Assembly (NCBI RefSeq): GCF_012838985.1
Contig: NZ_DUOE01000181.1
Location: 1-50,016 of the forward strand
DNA: 50,016 nt
From: Corynebacterium sp.
Lineage (GTDB): Bacteria > Actinomycetota > Actinomycetes > Mycobacteriales > Mycobacteriaceae
Direction of reading: 5' to 3'
This document shows, one piece after another, positions 7,393-18,677 of the stretch (positions are counted from its first letter, which is position 1; every line of letters starts with the position of its first letter). The notes below the pieces were generated by a model. The model saw nothing but the letters and a program-made list of their open reading frames with translations, was not told the DNA's origin and searched no databases. Made by a program: the position numbers and the translations under genes.

Positions 7393-8871
7393 ATGGCGAA
7401 CCCCACTTTCACCCTTCCCGCCCGCGGCACCACCCCCGCCGTCGAACTGGCGAAGAAGGCCCCGAAGTCGACCGACGCGCTGCTCGTGCCCGTCCTCTGC
7501 GGGGAGGACGGCCCCGAGCTGCCGGCCTCCACGCTTCTCGACGACACCGCCTCCCGCCAGGTCCTCAACTCCCTCACCGCCGTCGGGGCCACGGGCAAGG
7601 CCAACGAGATCACCCGCGTCCCCTTCGAGGACCGCTCCGTGATCGCCGTCGGCCTGGGTGATCCGGAGGAACTCACCGATGAGATCCTCCGCCGCGCCGC
7701 CGGCTGCGCCGCCCGCGCACTGAAGAAGGTCGGCACCGTCGCCACCACCCTCGGTGTCTTCGGCCTCGCCGCCGCCGTCGAGGGACTCATCCTCGGTGCG
7801 TACCACTACCGCGGCATCCGGAGTGAGGAGGAGGAGAACGGCGGCGTCGAGAAGCTCGTGTTCGTCGGCGGCGACAAGGATGAGTTCGAGACCGCCCGCA
7901 TCACCGCCGAGGCCGTCGTCCTCGCCCGTGACCTGGTCAACACCCCCTCCTCCCACCTCTACCCCGAGTCCTACGCCGGACTGCTCACCGACGAGGGCAG
8001 GGCCGCGGGCCTCAAGGTCGAGGTGCTCGACGAGAAGGCCCTGACCAAGCAGGGCTTCGGCGGCATCCTCGCCGTCGGCCGCGGCTCCGAGCGCGGCCCC
8101 CGCCTGGTCCGCCTGACCTGGTCCCCGAAGAAGGCGAAGAAGACCGTCGCCATGGTCGGCAAGGGCATCACCTTCGACACCGGCGGCATCTCCCTCAAGC
8201 CGGGCGCCAACATGGAGAACATGATCTCCGACATGGGTGGCTCCGCCGCCGTCGCCGCCACCGTCATCGCCGCCGCGCAGCTCGACCTGCCCGTCCGCAT
8301 CACCGCCACCCTGCCGCTCGCCGAGAACATGCCCGACGGCCGGGCCACCCGCCCCGGCGACGTGATCACCCACTACGGCGGCCAGACCTCCGAGATCATC
8401 AACACCGACGCCGAGGGCCGCATCGTCCTCGCCGACGCCCTCGCCCGCGCCTCCGAGGACAACCCGGACTACCTGCTGGAGGTCGCCACCCTGACCGGCG
8501 CACAGATGGTCGCCCTGGGCACCCGCACCACCGGCGTCATGGGCTCCGACGCCTTCCGCGACCGCGTCGCCGAGACCGGCCGGGCCGTCGGCGAGCCCGC
8601 CTGGGCCATGCCCCTCCTCGAGGAGCACGAGGAGACCATCAAGTCCCCCACCGCCGACATGCGCAACGTCGACAACACCCGCTGGGGTGGCATGGAGTAC
8701 GCCGGCCTGTACCTGTCGAAGTTCATCGACGAGGGCATCGAGTGGGCCCACCTGGACATCGCCGGCCCGTCCTTCAACTCCGGCTCCGTCCACGGCTACA
8801 CCCCGAAGCGCGCGACCGGCGTCCCGGTGCGCACCTTCCTGGCGCTGCTGAGCGAGATCGCCGCCGAGTAG
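7393..8871 (+). CDS. pepA: Leucyl aminopeptidase (M17, PepA)
   Basis: A 492-residue cytosolic M17 metallo-aminopeptidase that removes N-terminal residues from peptides. The two-metal site and catalytic lysine are seen in KGITFDTGGISLKPG (Lys257 onward, Asp262) and NTDAEGRIVLADAL (Asn337 onward, with Asp339 and Glu341). The N-terminal domain (1-170) is divergent, as usual for the family. The start has a strong Shine-Dalgarno. The gene ends just before an unusually long nested palindrome that should stop transcription from both sides. Confidence 0.95.
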   Translation: MANPTFTLPARGTTPAVELAKKAPKSTDALLVPVLCGEDGPELPASTLLDDTASRQVLNSLTAVGATGKANEITRVPFEDRSVIAVGLGDPEELTDEILRRAAGCAARALKKVGTVATTLGVFGLAAAVEGLILGAYHYRGIRSEEEENGGVEKLVFVGGDKDEFETARITAEAVVLARDLVNTPSSHLYPESYAGLLTDEGRAAGLKVEVLDEKALTKQGFGGILAVGRGSERGPRLVRLTWSPKKAKKTVAMVGKGITFDTGGISLKPGANMENMISDMGGSAAVAATVIAAAQLDLPVRITATLPLAENMPDGRATRPGDVITHYGGQTSEIINTDAEGRIVLADALARASEDNPDYLLEVATLTGAQMVALGTRTTGVMGSDAFRDRVAETGRAVGEPAWAMPLLEEHEETIKSPTADMRNVDNTRWGGMEYAGLYLSKFIDEGIEWAHLDIAGPSFNSGSVHGYTPKRATGVPVRTFLALLSEIAAE

Positions 8872-8886
8872 GGGTCCGCAAGGTAG

Positions 8887-8943
8887 AAAGGTGTGCAACT
8901 CCGGCTTTTCAGGGGCCTGAAAAAGACGGAGTTGCACACCTTT
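8887..8943. terminator. Long nested palindromic bidirectional terminator
   Basis: A perfect 17-bp outer stem (8887-8903 with 8927-8943) encloses a second 8-bp palindrome (8906-8913 with 8916-8923). The outer arms begin with AAA and end with TTT. It lies between the convergent pepA and the 8958 gene. Confidence 0.85.
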
Positions 8944-8957
8944 CGCCCTCCCCGGAG

Positions 8958-9350
8958 TCAGTCCGGCAGTTCACCCCGCTCGAAGGCCGCCCGACGGCGC
9001 CGCTGCTCCTCCCGCTTACGCAGGATGCGCTCGTACTCGATCCGCTCCCGCATGCGCTGGGGGTACCCGGTCTCCTCCACGTCATAGACCGGGACGCCGA
9101 GCAGCTTCTGCACGGCGTCGATGCCCTTGGGGCCGCCGATACGGCGCCGGGTGAACTCCCCGTTCTCGTCGACGAGCACCACGGACATCTCGTTGACCAC
9201 GGTCTCCGGCTCAACGAAGGCCTCCACGAAGGCCCGCCCCTCGCACCAGCTGCGGAGGTGGTCGGCGTCCTTCTGACGGATGGTCTCGCCGGGGGCGCGG
9301 GGTGGTCGGAGACCGGACCGGGACTTGTTGCGACCGAATAGATTGAACAC
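8958..9350 (-). CDS. Conserved hypothetical protein, 130 aa
   Basis: I do not recognise a named family. The protein starts with a basic stretch (MFNLFGRNKSRSGLRPPRAPG). A central alpha/beta part follows with VNEMSVVLVDENGEFTRRRIGGPKG and a segment VQKLLGVPVYDVEETGYPQRMRE. The C-terminus is strongly charged and probably helical (RIEYERILRKREEQRRRRAAFE). No signal peptide or membrane helix is present. The GTG start at 9350 is supported by TACAAT 8 bases upstream without a Shine-Dalgarno (leaderless). It faces away from sucB and converges on pepA. Codon use is normal for the window, so it is very likely a real gene. Confidence 0.75.
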   Translation of the reverse strand: MFNLFGRNKSRSGLRPPRAPGETIRQKDADHLRSWCEGRAFVEAFVEPETVVNEMSVVLVDENGEFTRRRIGGPKGIDAVQKLLGVPVYDVEETGYPQRMRERIEYERILRKREEQRRRRAAFERGELPD

Positions 9351-9358
9351 GACTTACA

Positions 9359-9364
9359 ATTGTA
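9359..9364 (-). promoter_or_regulatory. -10 element of the 8958 gene, within palindrome
   Basis: The minus strand reads TACAAT ending 8 bases before the GTG at 9350. It is part of the 10-bp palindrome TACAATTGTA (9355-9364), which could also be a binding site. Confidence 0.5.
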
Positions 9365-9419
9365 GGTGCACCGAAACTTCTAACGGGATACTCGGTGACA
9401 CCAGGCTGATCAAACCCGG

Positions 9420-9465
9420 TACGCTGGGGTCATTAGCTATCGATCAACTAACGACTTTCGAGGAG
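9420..9465 (+). promoter_or_regulatory. sucB -10 and ribosome-binding site
   Basis: TACGCT at 9420-9425 is a plausible -10. AGGAG at 9461-9465 lies 11 bases before the ATG at 9477. The resulting leader is about 45 bases. Confidence 0.4.
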
Positions 9466-9476
9466 TCAGAAACACT

Positions 9477-11462
9477 ATGGCGTTCTCCGTAGAGATGCCC
9501 GAACTGGGCGAATCCGTCACCGAAGGCACCATCACCCAGTGGCTGAAGCAGGTTGGTGACCGCGTCGAGGTCGACGAGCCGCTGCTCGAGGTCTCCACCG
9601 ACAAGGTCGACACCGAGATCCCGTCCCCGAAGGCCGGCGTTCTGCTGGAGATCAGGGCCGAGGAGGACGACACCGTCGACGTCGGCGAGGTGATCGCCAT
9701 CATCGGTGAGGAGGGCGAGGAGTCCTCCGCGGATTCCGCCGAGGCTGAGGCTGAAGCTGAGGAGGCTCCGGCCGAGGAGCCGGAGGAAGAGAAGAAGGCC
9801 GCCCCGAAGGCCTCCGGCAAGGCCACCGACGTGGAGATGCCGGAGCTGGGCGAGTCCGTCACCGAGGGCACCATCACCCAGTGGCTGAAGTCCGTCGGCG
9901 ACACCGTCGAGGTCGACGAGCCGCTCCTCGAGGTCTCCACCGACAAGGTCGACACCGAGATCCCCTCCCCGGTCGCCGGCACCATCATCGAGATCCTCGC
10001 TGACGAGGACGACACCGTCGACGTCGGCGAGGTCATCGCCCGCATCGGTGACGCCGACGCCGCCGAGGCCGATGACGAGGACGTCCCCTCCGAGGAGGCC
10101 ATCGAGGAGGCCGAGTCGAAGGACGAGAACGAGACCGTCGACGAGGCAGCTCCGGCTGAGGAGGACGCCGCAGAGGGCGAGTCCACCGACGTGGAGATGC
10201 CGGAGCTGGGCGAGTCCGTCACCGAGGGCACCATCACCCAGTGGCTGAAGTCCGTCGGCGACTCCGTCGAGGTCGATGAGCCGCTGCTCGAGGTGTCCAC
10301 CGACAAGGTCGACACCGAGATCCCGTCCCCGGTCGCCGGCACCCTGCTGGAGATCCTGGCGGACGAGGACGAGACCGTCGACGTCGGCGAGGTCATCGCC
10401 CGCGTCGGTTCCGGTGCCCCGAAGAAGGCCGAGAAGAAGGCTGAGCCGAAGCCGGAGCCGAAGAAGGAGCCCAAGAAGGAGGAGCCGAAGGTCGAGGAGA
10501 AGGCTGCCCCGAAGAAGGTCGACAACGCCAACGTCCCGTACGTGACCCCGCTGGTCCGTAAGCTCGCCGACAAGCACGGCGTCGACCTCACCCAGGTCGA
10601 GGGCACCGGTGTCGGTGGCCGTATCCGTAAGCAGGATGTCCTGGCCGCTGCCGAGGGTGGCACCCAGGCTGCTCCGGCGGCCGCTGAGAAGGGCGCCCGC
10701 GCGAACTGGTCCACCAAGTCCGTGGATCCGGAGAAGGCGGAGCTGATCGGCACCACCCAGAAGGTGAACCGTATCCGCGAGATCACCGCCGCGACCATGA
10801 TCAACTCCCTGCAGACCACCGCGCAGCTGACGCACGTCCAGGAAGTCGACATGACCCGCATCGCGGATCTGCGTTCGGAGGCGAAGGAGGCGTTCGTCGC
10901 GAAGCATGGCGCGAACCCGACCTACCTGGTCTTCATCGTCAAGGCTGTCGCCGAGGCCCTGGTCTCCCACCCGAACGTCAACGCGTCCTACAACGCGGAG
11001 ACCAAGGAGATGACCTACCACGCGGACGTGAACATCGGCATCGCCGTGGACACCCCGCAGGGTCTGCTGGTGCCGGTGATCAAGAAGGCGCAGGAGAAGT
11101 CCCTGGTCGAGATCGCCGAGGCCATCACCGACCTGGCTGAGCGTGCCCGCAACCGCAAGCTGCGTCCGGACGACCTGTCCGGTGGCACCTTCACGGTCAC
11201 CAACATCGGTTCCGAGGGTGCCCTGCTGGACACCCCGGTGCTCACCCCGCCGCAGGCCGGCATCCTGGGCACCGCGGCCATCGAGAAGCGTCCGGTCGTC
11301 GTCACCGATGACGGCGTCGACTCGATCGCCATCCGCCAGATGTGCTACCTGCCGTTCACCTACGACCACCAGGTCATCGACGGTGCTGACGCCGGTCGCT
11401 TCATCACCACCATCAAGGACCGCCTGGAGACCGCGGACTTCCAGTCCGACCTCGGCCTCTAA
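9477..11462 (+). CDS. sucB: Dihydrolipoamide acyltransferase E2 (three lipoyl domains)
   Basis: A 661-residue E2 core of the 2-oxoacid dehydrogenase complexes. Three lipoyl domains carry lipoyl lysines Lys43, Lys157 and Lys277, each in [12 protein letters not shown]. They are joined by acidic Glu/Ala-rich linkers. A peripheral-subunit-binding domain follows at about 350-390 ([16 protein letters not shown]) and then the catalytic domain with His631 and Asp635 in HQVIDG. In C. glutamicum the equivalent protein, named AceF, serves the pyruvate dehydrogenase and works in a joint complex with OdhA. The same dual role is inferred here because the architecture matches. Lipoyl domains 2 and 3 are almost identical at the DNA level. 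A hairpin terminator follows. Confidence 0.93.
   Translation: MAFSVEMPELGESVTEGTITQWLKQVGDRVEVDEPLLEVSTDKVDTEIPSPKAGVLLEIRAEEDDTVDVGEVIAIIGEEGEESSADSAEAEAEAEEAPAEEPEEEKKAAPKASGKATDVEMPELGESVTEGTITQWLKSVGDTVEVDEPLLEVSTDKVDTEIPSPVAGTIIEILADEDDTVDVGEVIARIGDADAAEADDEDVPSEEAIEEAESKDENETVDEAAPAEEDAAEGESTDVEMPELGESVTEGTITQWLKSVGDSVEVDEPLLEVSTDKVDTEIPSPVAGTLLEILADEDETVDVGEVIARVGSGAPKKAEKKAEPKPEPKKEPKKEEPKVEEKAAPKKVDNANVPYVTPLVRKLADKHGVDLTQVEGTGVGGRIRKQDVLAAAEGGTQAAPAAAEKGARANWSTKSVDPEKAELIGTTQKVNRIREITAATMINSLQTTAQLTHVQEVDMTRIADLRSEAKEAFVAKHGANPTYLVFIVKAVAEALVSHPNVNASYNAETKEMTYHADVNIGIAVDTPQGLLVPVIKKAQEKSLVEIAEAITDLAERARNRKLRPDDLSGGTFTVTNIGSEGALLDTPVLTPPQAGILGTAAIEKRPVVVTDDGVDSIAIRQMCYLPFTYDHQVIDGADAGRFITTIKDRLETADFQSDLGL
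9823..10262 (+). repeat. Near-identical lipoyl-domain repeats, 360-bp offset
   Basis: Positions 9823-9902 and 10183-10262 are identical over 80 bp, and similarity continues across the two lipoyl domains at exactly 360 bp offset. This is an intragenic duplication kept similar at the DNA level. Confidence 0.9.
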
Positions 11463-11480
11463 GTTCTCCCGCTGAGAGGG

Positions 11481-11520
11481 ACCGCCATCCGACCTTCCCG
11501 GTCGGGTGGCGGTTTTCTTC
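11481..11520 (+). terminator. Terminator after sucB
   Basis: A 14-bp stem (11481-11494 with 11500-11513, one G-T pair) with a 5-base loop is followed by a T-rich tract at 11513-11520. Confidence 0.88.
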
Positions 11521-11521
11521 T

Positions 11522-11527
11522 TATACT
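11522..11527 (+). promoter_or_regulatory. -10 element, leaderless gcvP
   Basis: TATACT ends 6 bases before the gcvP ATG at 11534, directly after the sucB terminator. There is no Shine-Dalgarno. Confidence 0.55.
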
Positions 11528-11533
11528 CGGGTC

Positions 11534-14379
<2,846 letters not shown>

Positions 14380-14380
<1 letters not shown>

Positions 14381-15483
14381 TGTCTGACCTGCGTACCAGT
14401 CCCCTGCATGAGCACCACGTGGCGCTCGGTGCCTCATTCACCCCCTTCGGCCCGTGGTCCATGCCCCTGAAGTACGGCAACGAGCTCGACGAGCACCGCG
14501 CCGTCCGCTCCGCCGCCGGGCTCTTCGACCTCTCCCACATGGGGGAGATCCGTGTGCGGGGCGCGCAGGCCGGGGAGTTCCTCGACCATGCGCTGATCTC
14601 CACGTTCTCGACGCTCCCGGTGGGTAAGGCGCGCTACTCGATGCTTGTCGACGCCACCGGCGGCATCCTCGACGACCTCCTCTCCTACCGCCTCGCCGAC
14701 GAGGAGTACCTGGTGGTCCCCAACGCGGCCAACACGGCGGTCGTGTGGGAGGCGTTCCGGGAGCGGGCCGCGGGCTTCGACGTGGACCTGGCCGACGAGT
14801 CCGCCGACACCGCGCTGCTGGCGGTGCAGGGCCCGCGGGCCGAGCAGATCATCGCGGACCTCGTCGCCGGGGAGGACGAGTCGGTCGTGCGCGCCATGAA
14901 GTACTACACGGCGGCCCCGTTGACGGTCGCGGGTGTGGACACGCTTCTGGCCCGCACCGGCTACACGGGGGAGGACGGCTTCGAGCTCTACGTCCCCGCC
15001 GCCGACGCCCCGGAACTGTGGGACGCGCTGCTCAACGCCGGTTCCGCCTACGACATGCTGCCCGCCGGCCTGGCGGCGCGGGACTCCCTGCGGCTGGAGG
15101 CCGGACTGCCCCTCCACGGGCAGGACCTCACCCGCGACATCACGCCCGTCGAGGCGGGCATGGCGGCGGCGTTCCGGAGGAAGGAGTCGGACTTCTTCGG
15201 CCGCGACGCCCTCGTCGACCGGGAGCCGACCAGTGCCCTCGTCGGGCTCCGCGGACTGGGACGCCGCGCCGCGCGGGAGGGGGCCACGGTCCACCTCGGT
15301 GGGGAGCAGGTCGGGGTTGTCACCTCCGGGCAGCCCTCACCGACGCTCGGGCACCCGATCGCGCTCGCCCGTCTGCGTCCCGACGTCACCGCCCCGGGCA
15401 CCGCCCTGGAGGTGGACATCCGCGGGAGGCGTCACCCCTTCGAGATCGTCGAACTGCCCTTCTACCGGCGTCCCGGGCGTTAA
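14380..15483 (+). CDS. gcvT: Aminomethyltransferase (T protein)
   Basis: A 367-residue tetrahydrofolate-dependent aminomethyltransferase of the glycine cleavage system. It releases ammonia and forms methylene-tetrahydrofolate from aminomethyl-lipoyl-GcvH. Motifs include PLHEHHVALGASFTPFGPWS, AGLFDLSHMGEI, ARTGYTGEDGFELYV and LRLEAGLPLHGQD. The GTG at 14380 overlaps the gcvP stop by one base, and homology begins right there. Upstream in-frame codons belong to the end of gcvP in another frame. gcvH starts 10 bases after the stop. Confidence 0.95.
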
Positions 15484-15492
15484 AATCACCCC

Positions 15493-15900
15493 ATGAAGAC
15501 CATGAAGGATGAGCACTCCCTGCCCGAGAACTACTCCTACTCCGAGGACCACGAGTGGATCGACGCGATGCCCGAGGAGGCCTCCGGTGCGACCGTGAAG
15601 GTCGGCATCACCTCCGTGGCCGCCGAACGTCTCGGGGAGGTCGTCTACGCGGAGCTCCCGCAGGTCGGCGACCCGGTCACCGCCGGTGAGCCGTGCGGCG
15701 AGGTGGAGTCCACCAAGTCGGTGTCCGACCTCTACTCCCCCGTCACCGGTACCGTCACGGCGGTCAACGACGCCATCCACGACGACTACGCCGTCATCAA
15801 CGCCGACCCCTTCGGCGCGGGCTGGCTCTTCGCGGTCGAGGTCAGCGGGGTCGGACCGCTCATGACGGCCGCCGAGTACGCGGAGGCCAACGGCGTGTGA
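15493..15900 (+). CDS. gcvH: Glycine cleavage H protein
   Basis: A 135-residue lipoyl carrier that shuttles the aminomethyl group from GcvP to GcvT. The lipoylated lysine is Lys75 in [11 protein letters not shown]. Start and length are typical ([16 protein letters not shown] near the N-terminus). A second ATG three codons later (15502) is also possible, since neither has a clear Shine-Dalgarno. The gene lies directly before lipB, whose product attaches the octanoyl precursor to exactly this protein. Confidence 0.95.
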   Translation: MKTMKDEHSLPENYSYSEDHEWIDAMPEEASGATVKVGITSVAAERLGEVVYAELPQVGDPVTAGEPCGEVESTKSVSDLYSPVTGTVTAVNDAIHDDYAVINADPFGAGWLFAVEVSGVGPLMTAAEYAEANGV

Positions 15901-15906
15901 CCGCCC

Positions 15907-15926
15907 GGGACCGGTACCCTGGTCCC
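15907..15926 (+). other. Hairpin at the lipB start
   Basis: GGGACC (15907-15912) and GGTCCC (15921-15926) can pair around an 8-base loop, ending 3 bases before the lipB ATG. It covers the place where a ribosome-binding site would be, so it may limit lipB translation or mark the end of gcvH transcripts. Confidence 0.35.
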
Positions 15927-15929
15927 ATC

Positions 15930-16685
15930 ATGACTGCACCCCGTGAGCCCTTCTTCCCCGCGGACCGTTCGATCCGTGCGTCCGGTGAGCCCCTCGAGAT
16001 CCGTCACCTCGGTCTCGTCGACTATCAGGAGGCCTGGGATCTGCAGGCCAGGTTGGCGTCGCAACGCGCGGCCGGGGAGATCGGTGACCAGGTCCTCATC
16101 CTGGAGCACCCCAGCGTCTACACGGCCGGCAAACGCACGCAGCCGGAGGACCGCCCGACCAACGGGCTGCCCGTCGTCGACGTCGACCGGGGTGGCCGCA
16201 TCACCTGGCACGGGGAGGGCCAGCTGGTGGCCTACCCGATCATCCGGCTGGCTGAGCCGGTCGACGTCGTCGACTATGTCCGTCGCCTCGAGGAGGCGGT
16301 GATCGCGACGGTGCGGGAGGCGGGCGTCGACAAGGCGGGGCGTATCGACGGCCGTTCCGGTGTCTGGGTCCCCGCCGATGAGACGCGCCGGGACCGGAAG
16401 GTCGCAGCCCTGGGCATCCGCGTCACCCGTGGCGTGACCATGCACGGGCTGAGCCTCAACTGCTCGAACACGCTCGAGCACTACGAGCACATCGTGGCGT
16501 GCGGCATCGACGACGCCGACGTCACCACCCTCAGTCTGGAGCTGGGGCGGGAGGTGGGCGTCGGGGAGGTCACGTCGTCGCTTGTCGACACCCTGACGGC
16601 CGCCCTCGCCGGTGAACTCGCCGTCGCGGACCACACCTTCGCCTCGGCGCCGGATCCGACGAAGATCGCGTCGGCAAGCCGCTGA
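15930..16685 (+). CDS. lipB: Octanoyl-ACP:protein N-octanoyltransferase
   Basis: A 251-residue LipB that moves octanoate from acyl carrier protein to lipoyl domains, the first step of lipoate assembly. Substrate-binding motifs [10 protein letters not shown] and [17 protein letters not shown] are present. The catalytic pair is Lys157 ([10 protein letters not shown]) and Cys191 (IVACGI). The ATG at 15930 follows the gcvH stop by 29 bases and a small hairpin. Its targets GcvH and SucB are encoded next to it. lipA follows after a short gap with its own -10. Confidence 0.96.
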   Translation: MTAPREPFFPADRSIRASGEPLEIRHLGLVDYQEAWDLQARLASQRAAGEIGDQVLILEHPSVYTAGKRTQPEDRPTNGLPVVDVDRGGRITWHGEGQLVAYPIIRLAEPVDVVDYVRRLEEAVIATVREAGVDKAGRIDGRSGVWVPADETRRDRKVAALGIRVTRGVTMHGLSLNCSNTLEHYEHIVACGIDDADVTTLSLELGREVGVGEVTSSLVDTLTAALAGELAVADHTFASAPDPTKIASASR

Positions 16686-16716
16686 CCTCTCAGTTTATGC
16701 CTATCAGTAGAAAGAG

Positions 16717-16722
16717 TATGGT
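16717..16722 (+). promoter_or_regulatory. -10 element, leaderless lipA
   Basis: TATGGT ends 6 bases before the GTG at 16729; no Shine-Dalgarno is visible. Confidence 0.5.
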
Positions 16723-16728
16723 GGCGTT

Positions 16729-17772
16729 GTGACTATCGCACCTGAAGGACGCAAGCTTCTCCGGGTGGAGAAGCGCAATGCGCAGACCCCCATCGAGACC
16801 AAGCCCCGCTGGATCCGCAACGCGGTGAAGACCGGCCCCGAGTACGAGGACATGAAGAAGAAGGTGGCCGGGGCCTCCCTGCACACCGTGTGCCAGGAGG
16901 CGGGCTGCCCCAACATCCACGAATGCTGGGAGTCCCGCGAGGCGACGTTCCTCATCGGCGGAGCCAACTGCTCCCGCCGCTGTGACTTCTGCCAGATCAA
17001 CTCCGCGAAGCCGGATCCGCTGGACCGGGACGAGCCGCGCCGTGTCGCCGAGTCCGTCCGTGAGATGGGTCTGAACTACTCCACCATCACCGGCGTGACC
17101 CGCGACGACCTCGAGGACGAGGGCGCCTGGCTCTACGCGGAGGTCGTCCGCCAGATCCACGAGCTCAACCCGAACACCGGTGTCGAGAACCTCGTGCCGG
17201 ATTTCTCGGGCCGCCCGGAACTGCTGGAGCAGGTCTTCGAGTCCCGCCCCGAGGTCTTCGCCCACAACCTGGAGACCGTGCCGCGCATCTTCAAGCGCAT
17301 CCGCCCGGCCTTCCGCTACGAGCGTTCCCTCGACGTCATCCGCCAGGCCCACGACTACGGGCTGATCACCAAGTCGAACCTCATCCTCGGCATGGGCGAG
17401 ACCGTCGACGAGATCCGCGAGGCCCTCACCGACCTGCACAGCGCCGGCTGCGACATCATCACCATCACGCAGTACCTGCGCCCCGGCCCCATGTTCCACC
17501 CGATCGACCGCTGGGTGAAGCCGGAGGAGTTCGTCGAACACAAGGACTTCCCCGAGGACCTCGGCTTCGGTGCCGTCATGTCCGGCCCGCTGGTACGCTC
17601 CTCCTACCGCGCGGGCCGTCTCTACTCGCAGGCGATGGCCGCCCGCGGCCGGGAGATCCCGGACCACCTCAAGCACCTGGCCGAGACCTCGCAGGGCAGC
17701 ACCGACCAGGAGGCCACCACTCTCCTGGCCAAGTACGGCCCCTCCCAGGACACACCGGTCACCTCGCGTTAG
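16729..17772 (+). CDS. lipA: Lipoyl synthase
   Basis: A 347-residue radical SAM enzyme that inserts two sulfurs into octanoyl groups on lipoyl domains. The auxiliary cluster cysteines are C55, C60 and C66 ([12 protein letters not shown]). The radical SAM cluster is C81-x3-C85-x2-C88 (CSRRCDFC). The C-terminal RSSYRAG contains the conserved serine that ligates the auxiliary cluster. GTG start with a close -10 hexamer suggests a leaderless mRNA separate from lipB. Length and all motifs are normal. Confidence 0.97.
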   Translation: MTIAPEGRKLLRVEKRNAQTPIETKPRWIRNAVKTGPEYEDMKKKVAGASLHTVCQEAGCPNIHECWESREATFLIGGANCSRRCDFCQINSAKPDPLDRDEPRRVAESVREMGLNYSTITGVTRDDLEDEGAWLYAEVVRQIHELNPNTGVENLVPDFSGRPELLEQVFESRPEVFAHNLETVPRIFKRIRPAFRYERSLDVIRQAHDYGLITKSNLILGMGETVDEIREALTDLHSAGCDIITITQYLRPGPMFHPIDRWVKPEEFVEHKDFPEDLGFGAVMSGPLVRSSYRAGRLYSQAMAARGREIPDHLKHLAETSQGSTDQEATTLLAKYGPSQDTPVTSR

Positions 17773-17792
17773 GCACGCACCGGACCCTGACC

Positions 17793-17798
17793 TAAAGT
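17793..17798 (+). promoter_or_regulatory. -10 element, leaderless DUF4191 gene
   Basis: TAAAGT ends 7 bases before the ATG at 17806. The AGAGG next to the ATG is too close for a normal Shine-Dalgarno. Confidence 0.45.
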
Positions 17799-17805
17799 AG
17801 AGGCC

Positions 17806-18594
17806 ATGGCAGACGACAAGCAGAAGGCGGCAGCTAAGGCCGCGAAGGCAGAGGCACGGGCCGCCAAGCGGGCGAAGAGCAGGGAGACGCGCTCCCAGCT
17901 CTGGCAGGCGTTCAACATCCAGCGCAAGGAGGACAAGCTCCTCGTCCCGCTGATGGTGCTGTCCGTCGTGGGCGTGGCCGCCCTCTTCTTCCTCATCGGC
18001 CTCGCCTGGGGTGGACAGTGGTTCATGCTCGTCCTGGGTATCGGCCTCGGCGCCGTCCTGGCGATGTACCTCTTCTCCCGCCGCCTGGAGAAGACCATGT
18101 ACGACCGCGTCGGCGATCAGCCGGGTGCCGCCGGTTGGGCGCTGGACAACCTGCGCAACACCGTCGGCATCGTGTGGCACACCAAGCAGGGCGTGGCCAT
18201 GAACCGCTCCCTGTCCGCGATCGTGCACCGCGTGGTGGGCAACCCGGGCATCGTCCTCGTCGCGGAGGGCAACACCAACGCGGCGAAGGAGCTGGTCAAC
18301 CAGCAGAAGCGCCGCCTCGACCGCCTGGCCGGTGACATCCCGGTGTACGAGATGTACGTCGGTGACGGCGAGGGCCAGGTGCCCCTGAAGAACCTGCAGC
18401 GTGAGCTGCTCAAGCTGCCCCGCAACTACCGCAAGAACGAGGTCTACTCGGTCAACGCGAAGATCGAGGCCATGGACACCATCGGTTCCTCGCAGCCGGG
18501 TGGCGGCCTGCCGAAGGGTCCGCTGCCGAAGGGCGGCAACCTGTCCGGCATGAACCGTCGCATGCGTCGCGCCAGCGAGCGCCGCGGCAAGTAA
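17806..18594 (+). CDS. DUF4191 membrane protein
   Basis: A 262-residue member of the actinobacterial DUF4191 family; function unknown. It has a Lys/Ala-rich cytosolic N-terminus (1-35), two adjacent transmembrane helices near 46-67 and 70-92, a soluble domain (100-225) and a basic Gly/Pro-rich tail ending MRRASERRGK. As I recall, this gene follows lipA in corynebacteria and mycobacteria as well. That conserved neighbourhood hints at, but does not prove, a link to lipoate enzymes. Start chosen at the ATG following the -10 hexamer. Confidence 0.85.
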   Translation: MADDKQKAAAKAAKAEARAAKRAKSRETRSQLWQAFNIQRKEDKLLVPLMVLSVVGVAALFFLIGLAWGGQWFMLVLGIGLGAVLAMYLFSRRLEKTMYDRVGDQPGAAGWALDNLRNTVGIVWHTKQGVAMNRSLSAIVHRVVGNPGIVLVAEGNTNAAKELVNQQKRRLDRLAGDIPVYEMYVGDGEGQVPLKNLQRELLKLPRNYRKNEVYSVNAKIEAMDTIGSSQPGGGLPKGPLPKGGNLSGMNRRMRRASERRGK

Positions 18595-18609
18595 TCTCTC
18601 TGCCTCCCG

Positions 18610-18651
18610 GAACGTCCTGTGATTCCCGTCTAAGGGGAGCACGGGACGTTC
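18610..18651. other. Intergenic hairpin upstream of sucE
   Basis: A 12-bp imperfect stem (18610-18621 with 18640-18651, one G-T pair) with an 18-base loop lies after the DUF4191 gene. There is no T-tract, so it is at best a weak terminator. Confidence 0.35.
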
Positions 18652-18677
18652 TGCCGTTCCGGGGTCCGTCTGACACT

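Noticed and set aside
9823-10416. Regular repeats that could suggest a CRISPR array
   Set aside because: They are protein-coding lipoyl domains with 360-bp period; no 25-40-bp repeat/spacer pattern.
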